In this document: positions 1 through 8,657 of the stretch, piece after piece
Layout: each line of letters begins with the position of its first letter
Numbering within the stretch: the stretch's first letter is position 1
Assembly: GCF_000418325.1 (NCBI RefSeq)
Contig: NC_021658.1
Coordinates: 7,516,001-7,580,000 of the forward strand
Reading direction: 5' to 3'
DNA: 64,000 bases
Origin: Sorangium cellulosum So0157-2
GTDB taxonomy: Bacteria; Myxococcota_A; Polyangia; Polyangiales; Polyangiaceae
The notes under the pieces: generated by a model
What the model was told of the DNA's origin: nothing
The model's input: the letters and a program-made list of their open reading frames with translations, nothing else
The model's database searches: none
Made by a program: the position numbers and the translations under genes

Positions 1-1223
1 GGTGCGCGGCGGGGGCCCCGGGCGTCGCCTACACGTTCACCGCGACCGCCACCGGGTTCCTCGACGTGGTGCTGACCTCGGAGACCGACGCCGCGCTCAT
101 GGCGGTGCTGCGCGGCGACTGCGCCAGCGCCGGGACGCAGCTCGCGTGCGGCGTCGCCAGCGCCGGCGCGGGCATCGAGAACCGCCTCACCATCCCGGTC
201 AGCGAGGGCGACGCGTTCCACGTGATCGTCACGAGCGCGAGCGCGGACCAGGCGGGCGCGTTCGAGCTCGCCGTGAGGAGCCGCGTGCCCGCCTGCGGCG
301 ACCGCATCCAGGATCCGGACGAGGCGTGCGACGACGGCAACGACGAGCCGGGCGACGGGTGCAGCGACGAATGCCGGCTCGAGGCGACCGAGGTCGAGCC
401 GAACGGCACCATCGCCACGGCCAACCCCTACGAAGACCCGTTCTTCGCCAGCATCGATCCGCCCGGCGACGAGGACGTCGTGCGCGTCACCGTGCCGACC
501 GGGCCCACGGCGCTCGTCGTGGAGACCGGCGATATCACGAGCTCCGACTGCCTCGAGGGCCGGCTCGACACCATCGTCGAGATCCTGGACGAGAGCGGCG
601 CGCTGATCGTGCGGCGCGACTCCGGGGGGGTCGGCCACTGCGCCCGAGCCGTCGCGCCGGCGCTCCCGGCGGGCGACTACTACGTCCGCGTCACGGCGCG
701 CGTCGGCCCCGAGCAGCGGGCTCCGTACGGGCTCCTCGTGACGCTCGTCCCCGAGGTCTGCGGGGACGGGGACACGACCGCCGGCGAGCAGTGCGACGAC
801 GGCAACACGACCGCCGGCGACGGGTGCAGCGCCGCCTGCCGCTTCGAGCTCCACGAGGCGGAGCCGAACGACGCGCCGGCGCAGGCAAACGCCCACGCCG
901 CGCCGTGGCTCGCGGAGATCTCGCCGGCAGGCGACGTCGACGTGGTCGCCGTGAACGTGCCCGGGCCGAGCTCGACCTTGATCGCGACCGTCAGCGACAA
1001 CGGCACCGAGGCGTGCGCGACGAACCGGCTCGACAGCTTCGTCGAGATCCTCGGCGGCGGCGGGGCCGACGTGCTCGCCTCGGACGACGACTCGGGGGCC
1101 GGCTACTGCTCCTCCGCGTCGGTCACCGACCTGCCCGCGGGCACCTACCACGTGCGGGTCAGGGCGGCGGACCTCGTCCCCGACGCGACCTTCTTCTATC
1201 GACTGAATGTCACGATCCTCTAG
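1..1223 (+). CDS. Secreted Cys-rich repeat protein with pre-peptidase-like domains (5' end outside window)
   Basis: The frame is open from the first bases, so the start lies upstream. Two copies of the myxobacterial Cys-rich repeat (DUF4215 type: CGD..., CDDGN, GDGCS/GDGCSDEC) alternate with three beta-rich segments resembling bacterial pre-peptidase C-terminal domains: each follows an 'EPN' lead-in, has a D-V/DVDV core and ends in LPAG-x-Y-x-V-R-V. Such domains are found in secreted or surface proteins of Myxococcota, with the Cys pairs likely disulphide bonded outside the cytoplasm. No catalytic domain is visible in the part shown. The stop at 1221-1223 overlaps the start of the downstream cytochrome-like frame by 17 bases. 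The family call is firm; the function is unknown. Confidence 0.85.
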   Translation, partial: CAAGAPGVAYTFTATATGFLDVVLTSETDAALMAVLRGDCASAGTQLACGVASAGAGIENRLTIPVSEGDAFHVIVTSASADQAGAFELAVRSRVPACGDRIQDPDEACDDGNDEPGDGCSDECRLEATEVEPNGTIATANPYEDPFFASIDPPGDEDVVRVTVPTGPTALVVETGDITSSDCLEGRLDTIVEILDESGALIVRRDSGGVGHCARAVAPALPAGDYYVRVTARVGPEQRAPYGLLVTLVPEVCGDGDTTAGEQCDDGNTTAGDGCSAACRFELHEAEPNDAPAQANAHAAPWLAEISPAGDVDVVAVNVPGPSSTLIATVSDNGTEACATNRLDSFVEILGGGGADVLASDDDSGAGYCSSASVTDLPAGTYHVRVRAADLVPDATFFYRLNVTIL

Positions 1224-2107
1224 CCCGACCGGCGGGCGGAGCCGGACGGAGGCCCCGTCCGGTGACGCCGCGGGGGAGGGCCCGTCCGGCGGCGCCGCGG
1301 GGGAGGCCCCCTCCGGCGGCGCAGCGGGAGAGGCGGCGCGGTCGCCCGACCCATCGAGGACGCTCTACCGCGCCGACCTGTCCGATCCGCGCCAGCGCGC
1401 CGCCCAGCCGCGCGAGATCGTGCGCGGTCGCGCCGCGCGCCGCGCCGAGTCGACGTCCGACGTCACCCGCTTCCGGGGCGTGCTGCCGGCCGCGCTGGCG
1501 GGCGCCGTCGCGACCGGCGCGGCGGCGCTGCTCTTCCCGCCGCCCGGGGGGCACGCGGCGCCGGGGCCGCTCTCGCTGCCCCACGCGCGCGCGCAGCTCT
1601 CGTGCGCGTCGTGCCACGCCGAGGAGGCGACCGCGGGGCCGCGGGGGGCTGCGGAAGCCGCGCCGCGCGGGTCCGCGGCGGGCGCGCGCCTGGACCGGGC
1701 CTGCGCCGGGTGCCACGGCGACCACGGGTCCACCCGCGCGCGCCACGGGCAGCTGCTCGCGAGCGGCGCGATGAGCTGCGCCACGTGCCACCCCATCCAC
1801 CGCGGCGACCAGGGCGTCGTGTTCGACCCCGCGGGTCCGCCGGTGCGCTTCGCGCCGGGCGCCGAGGTCGAGCTCCCGAGGGCGGCCTTCCGCCCGAGCC
1901 AGCCGGCCACGGTCGCGATCGTCACCGCAGGGAGCTGCGCGCCGTGCCACGACCTCCGCGCGCCGCGCGACCCGATCGCGCGCTGCCTGGTCGAGGCGCA
2001 GGCGCCGCTCGGCGACGCCCGGCCGATCGCCTGCTTCGACGAGCACCGCCCTGCCCTCCCCGACGACGCCGCGACCGGCGGCGCCGGCCCGCAGCGGAGG
2101 CGGCGGC
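1207..2107 (+). CDS. Tetraheme c-type cytochrome segment, probable N-terminal part of a frameshifted redox protein
   Basis: This frame carries four heme c attachment motifs: CASCH (1603-1617), CAGCH (from 1702), CATCH (from 1777) and CAPCH (from 1936). Ahead of them are an Ala/Gly/Pro repeat rich in 'PSGGAAGEA' and a hydrophobic segment near residues 95-113 that could be a signal anchor. The multiheme part should therefore face the periplasm. The reading frame is plausible only to about 2095; beyond that it becomes an Arg-rich shadow while good coding continues one base over in the next gene. I infer an original single protein of cytochrome + membrane helix + ferredoxin + flavin reductase, broken by one extra base (or two missing) in the GC-rich tract 2094-2110. 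Separate translation of two genes is possible. The start ATG overlaps the upstream gene. Confidence 0.6.
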
Positions 2108-3661
2108 GTGTGCCGCGGCCAGCACACCGAGGACCGCGCCCTCGCCTGGGAGGCCGCGCGCGACGCCGCCGCGGCCCTGCCGGTCGTGACGGGCGCGGCC
2201 GGCGCCGCCCCCGGGGGCGCGCTGCCGCGCGGGCGCGCGCTGCTCTGGATGGGCGCCGGCCTCGCGGCCGCCGGCCTCGCGTTCGCGGGCGCCCGCGGCG
2301 GCCATGCGCTGCGCGCGCGGCGCTCGCGGCGGCCTTCGCGCGACGCCGAGGCGGCCGAGGCGATGCTGCGCCCCGCGGCGCGCGTGCGCCTGCCCCGGAT
2401 CGACACGACCACCTGCCTCGGCTGCTACGCCTGCGTCGACGCGTGCCCGTACGACGTGCTCGCGGTCGAGCGGTACGTCGCGGTCGTGGCCCGCCCCGAG
2501 GCGTGCTGCGGCCTCACCCTGTGCGAGCAGCGCTGCCCCAACGGGTCGCTCACCATCGAGGGCGGCGCGCCGATCGAGGGCCGCCCGCGCCTCGGCGACG
2601 ACCTCGGGAGCCTCGACGTGCCGGGCCTGTACCTCGCCGGCGACATCACCGGGCTCCCCCTCATCAAGAACGCCATCCACCAGGGCGCGTTCGCGGCCGC
2701 GCGCGTCGCGGAGGACCTGCGGAAGGCCGGCGACCGCGGCCCGGGGCTCGATCTGATCATCGTCGGCGCGGGGCCCGCCGGGATCAGCGCCGCGCTGCGC
2801 GCCAAGGAGCTCGGCCTCTCGTTCGAGGTGATCGAGCAAGGCAGCGTGGCGCAGAGCATCCAGAGCTTCCCGCGCGGCAAGCTGGTCTTCGATCAGCCGC
2901 TCGACCTGCCCGTGACCGGGAAGCTGTGGCTGAAGGAGTCGACAAAGGAGGAGCTCCTCGCCCACTGGCTCCGCATCGTGCGGAAGGAGCGGCTCCCCAT
3001 CGCGCAGGAGACCCGGATGGTGTCGGTGGCGCGCCTCGGCGGCGGCGCGGGCGCAGCCGCCGACGCCCCGGCCGGCTTCGCCGTCGTCACCGAGCCGCGC
3101 GACGGCGGGCCGCGCACCGAGCGCCGGGCGCGGCGCGTGCTGCTCGCCCTCGGCCAGCGCGGCTCGCCCCGCCGGCTTCCGTTCGAGCTGTCCGCCGAGG
3201 TGGAGGACCGGGTGTACTACCACCTCGCCGACGCGCGGAGCCTCGCGGGCCAGCGGGTGCTGATCGTCGGGCTCGGCGACGTGGCCATGGAGGCCGCCAT
3301 CGCGCTGTCCCGCCAGCCGGCCACCGAGGTCACCGTCGTCTACCGCGGCGGCGGGTTCCGGCGCGGAAAGACGCGGAACATCGAGGAGATGCGCCGCCTT
3401 GTCGCCGCGTCCCGCCTCTCGCTCCGGTTCGAGACCGACGTCGCCGCGCTGACCGCGGATCCGCGCGGCGCGCTCGCGGCGACCCTCGCGTCGCCGTCGG
3501 GGGCAGAGGCGCACCCGTGCGACGCCGTGCTCGTCCTGATCGGGAGCATCCCGCCCTGGAGCGCCCTCCACGCCGCCGGTGTCCGGCCGACCGTGGAGCC
3601 GTCAGATCGTTCGGCGCCCGGCGACGTCGAAGGGACCACGCCTGCGGGCCCTCCGCCGTGA
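2108..3661 (+). CDS. Ferredoxin / FAD-NAD(P) oxidoreductase, probable C-terminal part of the multiheme redox protein
   Basis: In order: a membrane helix near residues 45-62, a ferredoxin-like module with two Cys clusters (CLGCYACVDACP and CCGLTLCEQRCP) fit to hold [4Fe-4S] centres, a conserved 'GLYLAGDITG' strip as in flavin reductases, an FAD-binding Rossmann motif (VGAGPAGISAALRAKE) and a second nucleotide-binding motif (VGLGDVAMEAAIALSR). This is the thioredoxin-reductase-like (YpdA-type) fold. Joined to the tetraheme segment upstream, it would pass electrons between a cytoplasmic pyridine nucleotide/flavin site and periplasmic hemes. The GTG start at 2108 is the first in this frame after the break and has no convincing ribosome site, which supports the frameshift reading. 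Substrate and electron direction cannot be told. Confidence 0.75.
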   Translation: MCRGQHTEDRALAWEAARDAAAALPVVTGAAGAAPGGALPRGRALLWMGAGLAAAGLAFAGARGGHALRARRSRRPSRDAEAAEAMLRPAARVRLPRIDTTTCLGCYACVDACPYDVLAVERYVAVVARPEACCGLTLCEQRCPNGSLTIEGGAPIEGRPRLGDDLGSLDVPGLYLAGDITGLPLIKNAIHQGAFAAARVAEDLRKAGDRGPGLDLIIVGAGPAGISAALRAKELGLSFEVIEQGSVAQSIQSFPRGKLVFDQPLDLPVTGKLWLKESTKEELLAHWLRIVRKERLPIAQETRMVSVARLGGGAGAAADAPAGFAVVTEPRDGGPRTERRARRVLLALGQRGSPRRLPFELSAEVEDRVYYHLADARSLAGQRVLIVGLGDVAMEAAIALSRQPATEVTVVYRGGGFRRGKTRNIEEMRRLVAASRLSLRFETDVAALTADPRGALAATLASPSGAEAHPCDAVLVLIGSIPPWSALHAAGVRPTVEPSDRSAPGDVEGTTPAGPPP

Positions 3662-3716
3662 GCCCGACGCAAGCCGACGTAAGATCGAGGGGCGCAGGCC
3701 GTTCTCTGGAGGAGCC

Positions 3717-5291
3717 ATGAAGCCGACCCACGTCGCCCTGTTCTCCGCCCTCGGCATGATGTTCACGAGCCTCTCGGTCTACTCGCTCGTCCCCTCGGGC
3801 GCCGCCGTGGAGGCCGCCGAGGTGACCGCCGAGCCGCCCCCCGTCGTCCCGGAGGTGACGGGCGGCGCCGTGGCCGCGGTCGATCCGAGCCGCTTCGCCA
3901 CCGGATCCAGGCTGATGCTCGAGGGGCGCGTCGGCCACGCCCGCCTCCCCCGCTCGGCGCAGGAGACGTTCCTGATGTTCGAGGTCCGCAGCGACGACGC
4001 GCCCGCGAGGGCGCAGGCGCAGGCGAACCTCTCGCTGGTCATCGATCGCTCCGGCTCGATGAAGGGCACCCGCCTCGCCAACGCCGTCCAGGCGGCGACG
4101 ACCGCCGTCGGCCGCATGAACGACGGCGACGTCGTGTCGGTGGTCACCTTCGACACGAGGACCACCGTGGTCGTGCCGCCCACGACCGTCGGGCCGGACA
4201 CGCGCGGCCGCATCCTCGCGGGCGTCCGCGGCATCTCGCTCGGCGGCGACACCTGCATCTCGTGCGGCATCGAGGAGGGCCTGTCGCTGCTCGCCCAGGC
4301 CGGCGGCGGGGTGAGCCGGATGCTCGTCCTCAGCGACGGCGACGCCAACCACGGCGTGCGCGATCTCCCCGGCTTCCGCGCGATCGCGCAGCGGGCGCGC
4401 GATCGCGGCGTGAGCATCACGACCATCGGGGTCGACGTCGACTACAACGAGAAGATCCTGTCGGCGATCGCGCTCGACTCGAACGGCCGGCACTACTTCG
4501 TCGAGAACGACGCCGCGCTCGCGCGCATCTTCGAGGCGGAGGCGGAGCAGCTCACCGCCTCCGTGGCGAACGGCGCGGAGCTCGCGATCGCGCTCGCGCC
4601 CGGCGTCACGCTCGATCGGGTCTTCGATCGCTCGTTCCGGCGGGCCGGCGATCAGGTGATCGTGCCGCTCGGCGCGTTCGCGGCGGGCGAGGTGAAGACG
4701 GTGCTGCTCAAGGTGCGCCTCGGCGGCCTCGGCGACGACGCGCGCGGCGCGTCGCCGATCGCGGACGTCGGCCTCACGTACCGGGATCTCGTGGCGAGGA
4801 CCGACGCCCGGTGCGAGGGCAAGCTCGGCGTCGCGATCGCGGACCGCGACGCCGACGCGAGCGAGCTCGACGCGCTCGTCGCGGGGCGCGTGCAGCGCAG
4901 CGAGACGGCGGCGACGCTGAAGCAGGCCAACTTCCTGTTCGAGCAGGGGCGGCTCGACGAGGCGCGCAGCAAGCTCGACGCGCAGCAGCGGTCGCTGCGG
5001 AGCGCCGCCGACAAGGCGAAGCGCGCCGCGCCGGCGGGCCGCGCGAAGGACGTGGCGTCCGACTTCGAGAGCCAGATCGCGGCGCTGGAGCGGGCCGACA
5101 CGGGCTTCGGCGCGCCGCCGTCGTTCGCGACGCCGCCGCCGGCCGCCCCCGCGGCCCCCGCGAAGCCGGGCGGCTTCGCGCAGGCCCCTGCGGCGGCCCC
5201 GGCGCCGGCGCGGCCGGCGCCGGCGCAGTCCCGGGAGGGCAAGGCCGCCGTCCGCCGCAACGAGGCGGACGCCTTCGATCTCGCCCGCTGA
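3717..5291 (+). CDS. von Willebrand factor A domain protein (secreted or membrane-anchored)
   Basis: 524 residues from an ATG with a good ribosome site (GGAGGAG at 3708-3714). An N-terminal hydrophobic stretch (residues 8-26) is a likely signal or anchor. A VWA domain follows, with the metal-ion-dependent adhesion motif DRSGS (in VIDRSGSMKGTRL, near residue 112), a later conserved Thr/Asp pair, and the 'VLSDGDANHGV' strand. The C-terminal third is helical (Ala/Arg/Lys/Glu-rich) and then an Ala/Pro linker. Such proteins bind ligands through a metal at the domain surface and are often exported. It starts 55 bases after the redox gene and may share its transcript. No partner peptidase or MoxR ATPase is adjacent, so its role is open. 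Confidence 0.85.
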   Translation: MKPTHVALFSALGMMFTSLSVYSLVPSGAAVEAAEVTAEPPPVVPEVTGGAVAAVDPSRFATGSRLMLEGRVGHARLPRSAQETFLMFEVRSDDAPARAQAQANLSLVIDRSGSMKGTRLANAVQAATTAVGRMNDGDVVSVVTFDTRTTVVVPPTTVGPDTRGRILAGVRGISLGGDTCISCGIEEGLSLLAQAGGGVSRMLVLSDGDANHGVRDLPGFRAIAQRARDRGVSITTIGVDVDYNEKILSAIALDSNGRHYFVENDAALARIFEAEAEQLTASVANGAELAIALAPGVTLDRVFDRSFRRAGDQVIVPLGAFAAGEVKTVLLKVRLGGLGDDARGASPIADVGLTYRDLVARTDARCEGKLGVAIADRDADASELDALVAGRVQRSETAATLKQANFLFEQGRLDEARSKLDAQQRSLRSAADKAKRAAPAGRAKDVASDFESQIAALERADTGFGAPPSFATPPPAAPAAPAKPGGFAQAPAAAPAPARPAPAQSREGKAAVRRNEADAFDLAR

Positions 5292-5320
5292 CGCGCGGGC
5301 CGGGGCGGCGCGCGCTCGTT

Positions 5321-5374
5321 CGGCGGCGCGCGCTCCCGCGGCGGCGCGCGCTCCCGCGGCGGCGCGCGCTCCCG
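5321..5374. repeat. 18-bp tandem repeat, three copies
   Basis: Three consecutive copies of an 18-base GC-only unit (cggcggcgcgcgctcccg) lie between the VWA gene and mltG, with degenerate copies on both sides. The stretch is not in a convincing reading frame. It may be a simple slippage product. Confidence 0.8.
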
Positions 5375-5425
5375 CGGCGGCGAGCCGCGTGCCGCGGCGG
5401 CGAGCGGCGCGCCGCGGCCGGGACG

Positions 5426-5454
5426 TTGACACGGGTCGGGCTTTCGGGTTTTGA
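5426..5454 (+). promoter_or_regulatory. Weak candidate housekeeping promoter for mltG
   Basis: A perfect TTGACA hexamer (5426-5431) stands 17 bases before TTTTGA (5449-5454), in the only T-rich patch of this intergenic region and just ahead of the mltG start. The -10 match is poor, so this is suggestive only. Confidence 0.25.
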
Positions 5455-5463
5455 CTCCGGGCG

Positions 5464-6735
5464 GTGGGCGTTCGACCTAGGGCGAGCCGTCCGGGGAACC
5501 GACGGACGGGTGGCGACGGCGCGCAGGGCTCGCCCCCGCGGGAGCCCCCGTCGTCGACCCGGAAGACGACCCCCGCGCGGCGGGGCCGCGGCGCGGGGCA
5601 GCGCGCGCCGGCGTCGCGCCGCCCGGCGCGGGCCTGGCCGAGGCGCGGGCGGGCGCTGCTCCTCGGGCTCGCGGGCGCGTTCGCGGCGGCGGGCGCGGCG
5701 CTGCTCGCGCTGGTGATCGGCTTCGGGCGCACGAGGGCCCCGGACCGGGGGCGCGTCGTGGAGATCAACTGGCCGGAGGGGCTCGACGCGGGCGAGGCGG
5801 CCTCGCTGCTCGCGGCCGAGGGGCTCGTGGAGAGCGAGCGCGCGATGGCGCTCTACCTCGGCGCGACGGGCGGCACCGAGGGGTTCGTGCCGGGGCCGCA
5901 CCTGCTCTTCGAGGGCGCGACGCCGCGGGAGCTGCGGCAGCTGCTCACGCGCGCCGAGGGGCGCCCCACGGCGAAGGTGACGATCCCCGAGGGGTGGAAC
6001 CGCTTCGACGTCGCGGCCCGGCTGGAGAAGCTGCGCGTCGCCGGCAGGAAGACGTTCCTCGCCGCGACCGCGGACGGCGCGTTCCTGGACGCGCTCGGCG
6101 TCGAGCGCGGCGGCGCCGTGGGGGCGGAGAGCGCGGAGGGGTACCTCTTCCCGGCGACGTACGAGTTCCCGCTCGACACGGACGCGCGCGACGTGGCGAA
6201 GCGCCTCGTCGCCGAGGCCGACCGGCGCTGGAGCGCGCTCGCGGCCGAGAGCAAGGACGGGCTCGCCGCGCTGCAGGCGACGCTCGGCTGGGGTCGCCGC
6301 GAGGTGCTGACGCTCGCGTCGATCGTCGAGAAGGAGGCGGTCGTCGCGGAGGAGCGGCCGCTCATCGCGAGCGTGTTCCTGAACCGGCTCCTCGATCCGA
6401 CGTTCCGCTCGCGGCGGCTCCAGTCCGACGCGACGGCGCTCTACGGCTGCGTGGCCTGGCCCGAGGAGGCGCCGTCGTGCGCCGAGTGGGGCGGCAAGCC
6501 CACGCCCGCGGTGGTGCGGGATCCGAGGAACCGCTACAGCACCTACGCGCACCCGGGGCTGCCGCCGGGGCCGATCGCCAACCCGGGGGGGCCGTCGATC
6601 GCGGCCGTGCTCGCGCCGGCGGCGACGAAGTACCTGTACTTCGTGGCGGCGGGCGGCGGGCGCCACCGGTTCAGCGAGAGCCTGGACGACCACAACGACG
6701 CGGTGAGGAAGCGGCGGGAGGCGACGGCGCAGTAG
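5464..6735 (+). CDS. mltG: Endolytic murein transglycosylase MltG (YceG-like)
   Basis: MltG cuts nascent glycan strands in the periplasm and is proposed to terminate peptidoglycan polymerisation. The protein (423 aa from a GTG) has a basic, disordered N-terminus, one transmembrane helix near residues 62-85, a LysM-like strip and the YceG catalytic domain. Signature motifs are visible: AEGYLFPATYEF, ASIVEKEA (containing the catalytic Glu), RLQSDATALYG, RNRYSTYAHPGLPPGPIANP and the terminal KYLYFVA. Family length is about 340-400, so the long basic N-terminus may be partly untranslated and the true start could be internal. It is preceded by GC repeats and a candidate promoter, and followed by an opposite-strand pseudogene. 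Confidence 0.93.
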   Translation: MGVRPRASRPGNRRTGGDGAQGSPPREPPSSTRKTTPARRGRGAGQRAPASRRPARAWPRRGRALLLGLAGAFAAAGAALLALVIGFGRTRAPDRGRVVEINWPEGLDAGEAASLLAAEGLVESERAMALYLGATGGTEGFVPGPHLLFEGATPRELRQLLTRAEGRPTAKVTIPEGWNRFDVAARLEKLRVAGRKTFLAATADGAFLDALGVERGGAVGAESAEGYLFPATYEFPLDTDARDVAKRLVAEADRRWSALAAESKDGLAALQATLGWGRREVLTLASIVEKEAVVAEERPLIASVFLNRLLDPTFRSRRLQSDATALYGCVAWPEEAPSCAEWGGKPTPAVVRDPRNRYSTYAHPGLPPGPIANPGGPSIAAVLAPAATKYLYFVAAGGGRHRFSESLDDHNDAVRKRREATAQ

Positions 6736-6805
6736 GCCGGGGGCGGGGCGCTCGCAGGAGCGCGGCGCCGTGCCGGGTCGACCTGGGCGCGCTGCGGGCG
6801 CTCCG

Positions 6806-7361
6806 CCTCGACCCCCTCGCCGACCGTCGACATCGCCCCCGCGAACGCGCTGATCGTCTGATAGAGCTGCGTCTGCTCAAGGTCGAGCGCCCCGCCCGTC
6901 CACAGGTTCATGCTGTCCTTCATCGGGTCCGCGAGCGCGTCGAACCGCGGCTTGAGCACCGTGTCCACCTGCGCCCGCAGGTCCGCCGGCACCGGCATGT
7001 CCTCGAACCAGTCCGACGCATCCATGTACCGCCGCACGTACGCCGTGATCCGGTTCTGTGCCTTCAGGAACGCGTTCGTCTCCGCCAGCGACACGCCCAT
7101 CCGGTCGCGCAGCGCGATCTCCAGCGCCGCGCTGTTCTCTCGCCACGCCCGCACGTTCGCCACGAAGTCCGCCCGCGCGACCACCACGCCTCCGCTGACG
7201 TCGGCCTCCAGCGCCGCGAGCACCGCGTCCGCGTACGCCGCATAGGGATCCCTCCCCGCGTCGAACGCCCCGTCCACCTCCGCGATGTCCGGCACCTCGA
7301 CCCACGGCACCTCGCTCTCCCGAGCGCGTACGCCCCCGGGTCGTCCGGGTCCCACCCCTCG
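6806..7361 (-). pseudogene. Orphan internal fragment of the toxin gene at 9806-12070
   Basis: This segment is a near copy of the middle of the full toxin gene (about 10585-11192), sharing runs such as ESEVPWVEVPDIAEV, AQNRITAYVRR and LEQTQLYQTISAFAGAM. It lacks the signal peptide, pre-toxin and nuclease parts. One C is missing near 7317-7321 relative to the full copy, putting EGWDPDDP into another frame, so it is not expressible as part of a toxin. The full gene also carries an extra duplicated block (VSGYAGYADAVIAALEA) that this fragment lacks. It lies downstream of the two immunity-position genes, as decayed toxin modules often do. Confidence 0.85.
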
Positions 7362-7468
7362 GTGTTGGTCGTTGATGAGGGCGGCTCTGAAACGGCGGCG
7401 GATAGCTCCGAGAGAGCGGATGCCCACCCCCGGCCCGTGCTCGGCGCTCCGCGCCTGCGCGCGGTCCG

Positions 7469-7507
7469 CCCCTCCCTAATCGCGCGCTCCGCGCGCTCAG
7501 GGAGGGG
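7469..7507 (-). terminator. Strong hairpin downstream of the toxin/immunity operon
   Basis: A 9-bp perfect inverted repeat (cccctccct ... agggagggg) is extended inward by a largely complementary CG tract. It lies about 65 bases beyond the stop of the last intact minus-strand gene. No T-run follows, so it may be a terminator or an RNA-stabilising structure. Confidence 0.45.
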
Positions 7508-7572
7508 TGCGCCGTCGGGTATCTGCGGCCCGGGTGCGGAGTCCGGACAAGGATGTGCGTGCACGGCGTGCG

Positions 7573-8643
7573 TCAGGACATCAGGCCGAGCCTGAAGAGC
7601 GCGTCGGCCCAGAGCGGCCAGAGCGTGCGGTAGAAATGGGTCGCCATCATGACGCCGCCGCTCGGGAGGCAGCGGATGTGAAACGGCGCGTGGTCGACGA
7701 GGAAGTACACGTGCTCGCCCGTCATCTCGACGTACCACAGAGGTGGCCCTTTGAGGCTCTCGGGGAGCTGCTCGCCGCGCGCCTTTGCCTGCACCGTCAG
7801 GTTGTGGATCTCCTCGGCGCGCGGCTCCGCGGCGCGCCACACCTCGTCGGGCACGTCCGCCGCGGCGATGAGCGCCTCGAGCAGCGCGGATCCCGGAAGG
7901 GCCAGCGCCTTGAGGACGGCCTCGCGCGAGAGCGGGATCGAGCGCCCGCTCTTGTCCGTCGGAACCACGCGCGCCCCGGCCGGCGCGGCGTCGACGCGCG
8001 CGTAGAGCGCGTCTATCGACAGGCCCGCGATCCGCGGGACGCTTTCGCCGTCGTGGAGGCTGATCCACGACAGGGCGAGATCGCGCGCGATGTCGCGGGC
8101 GTTCGCGTGGTACGTCGCGCACATCGACACCGGTGCGAGCCAGGTCCAGGCCGTCGTGCAACCGCCGGTCGAGACGCGCCCGCTCGCGTCGGGCGCGCAG
8201 AGGCGGAGCAGGAAGTCCTCGATGTCGGTCACGACCTTGTGCCATGCCAGCACGGCCTCGGCCCCGACCGAGGACGCACCGCTGCCCAAGTCGAGGATCA
8301 TGTACATGGGGGCGAAGTCCTGGACACGTTCAGGGTGCAGGTGGAGGGGACCCCACGACGTGGAGCGTTCGCTCCTGTCGGTGAAGCAGCGAAGCATGCA
8401 ACGGACGAACTGTCGGGAGCTCAAGGTCGAGTGGAGGACCACCTCCGCATCGGCGTGTCTGAAGTGGGCGCGGATCGTCGCGACCGCCTCGTCGACAGAA
8501 GCCCCATGCGGCTCCGGGCCAGGGCACAGGTCAACGCCGACCGTATACGGAGGGTGGTCGACGAGCGCCGACAGCGCCGCGCCGAGCGCGTCGACCCGCG
8601 AGGCCTCGTCGCACCAGGCATAGAAGTAAGGTCCTGGTCTCAT
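7573..8643 (-). CDS. Putative immunity protein, paralog of the adjacent upstream gene
   Basis: 356 residues from the ATG at 8643, chosen because the paralog next door starts at the same point (…FYAWCDEASRVDAL). The two proteins align end to end: SGRV-x-TG-x-CT near the middle, CATY-x-A-x-AR and IARDLA-x-SW-x-x-LHD, and a shared C-terminus LWPLWADAL-x-x-LGLM. No signal peptide or membrane helix is seen, so it is probably cytoplasmic. It starts 15 bases after the upstream paralog. Position directly after a secreted toxin gene, plus duplication, suggests an immunity role; that is inference. I do not recognise the family, and at about 39 kDa it is large for an immunity protein. Confidence 0.7.
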   Translation of the reverse strand: MRPGPYFYAWCDEASRVDALGAALSALVDHPPYTVGVDLCPGPEPHGASVDEAVATIRAHFRHADAEVVLHSTLSSRQFVRCMLRCFTDRSERSTSWGPLHLHPERVQDFAPMYMILDLGSGASSVGAEAVLAWHKVVTDIEDFLLRLCAPDASGRVSTGGCTTAWTWLAPVSMCATYHANARDIARDLALSWISLHDGESVPRIAGLSIDALYARVDAAPAGARVVPTDKSGRSIPLSREAVLKALALPGSALLEALIAAADVPDEVWRAAEPRAEEIHNLTVQAKARGEQLPESLKGPPLWYVEMTGEHVYFLVDHAPFHIRCLPSGGVMMATHFYRTLWPLWADALFRLGLMS

Positions 8644-8657
8644 CTCGACGTTCCTTG

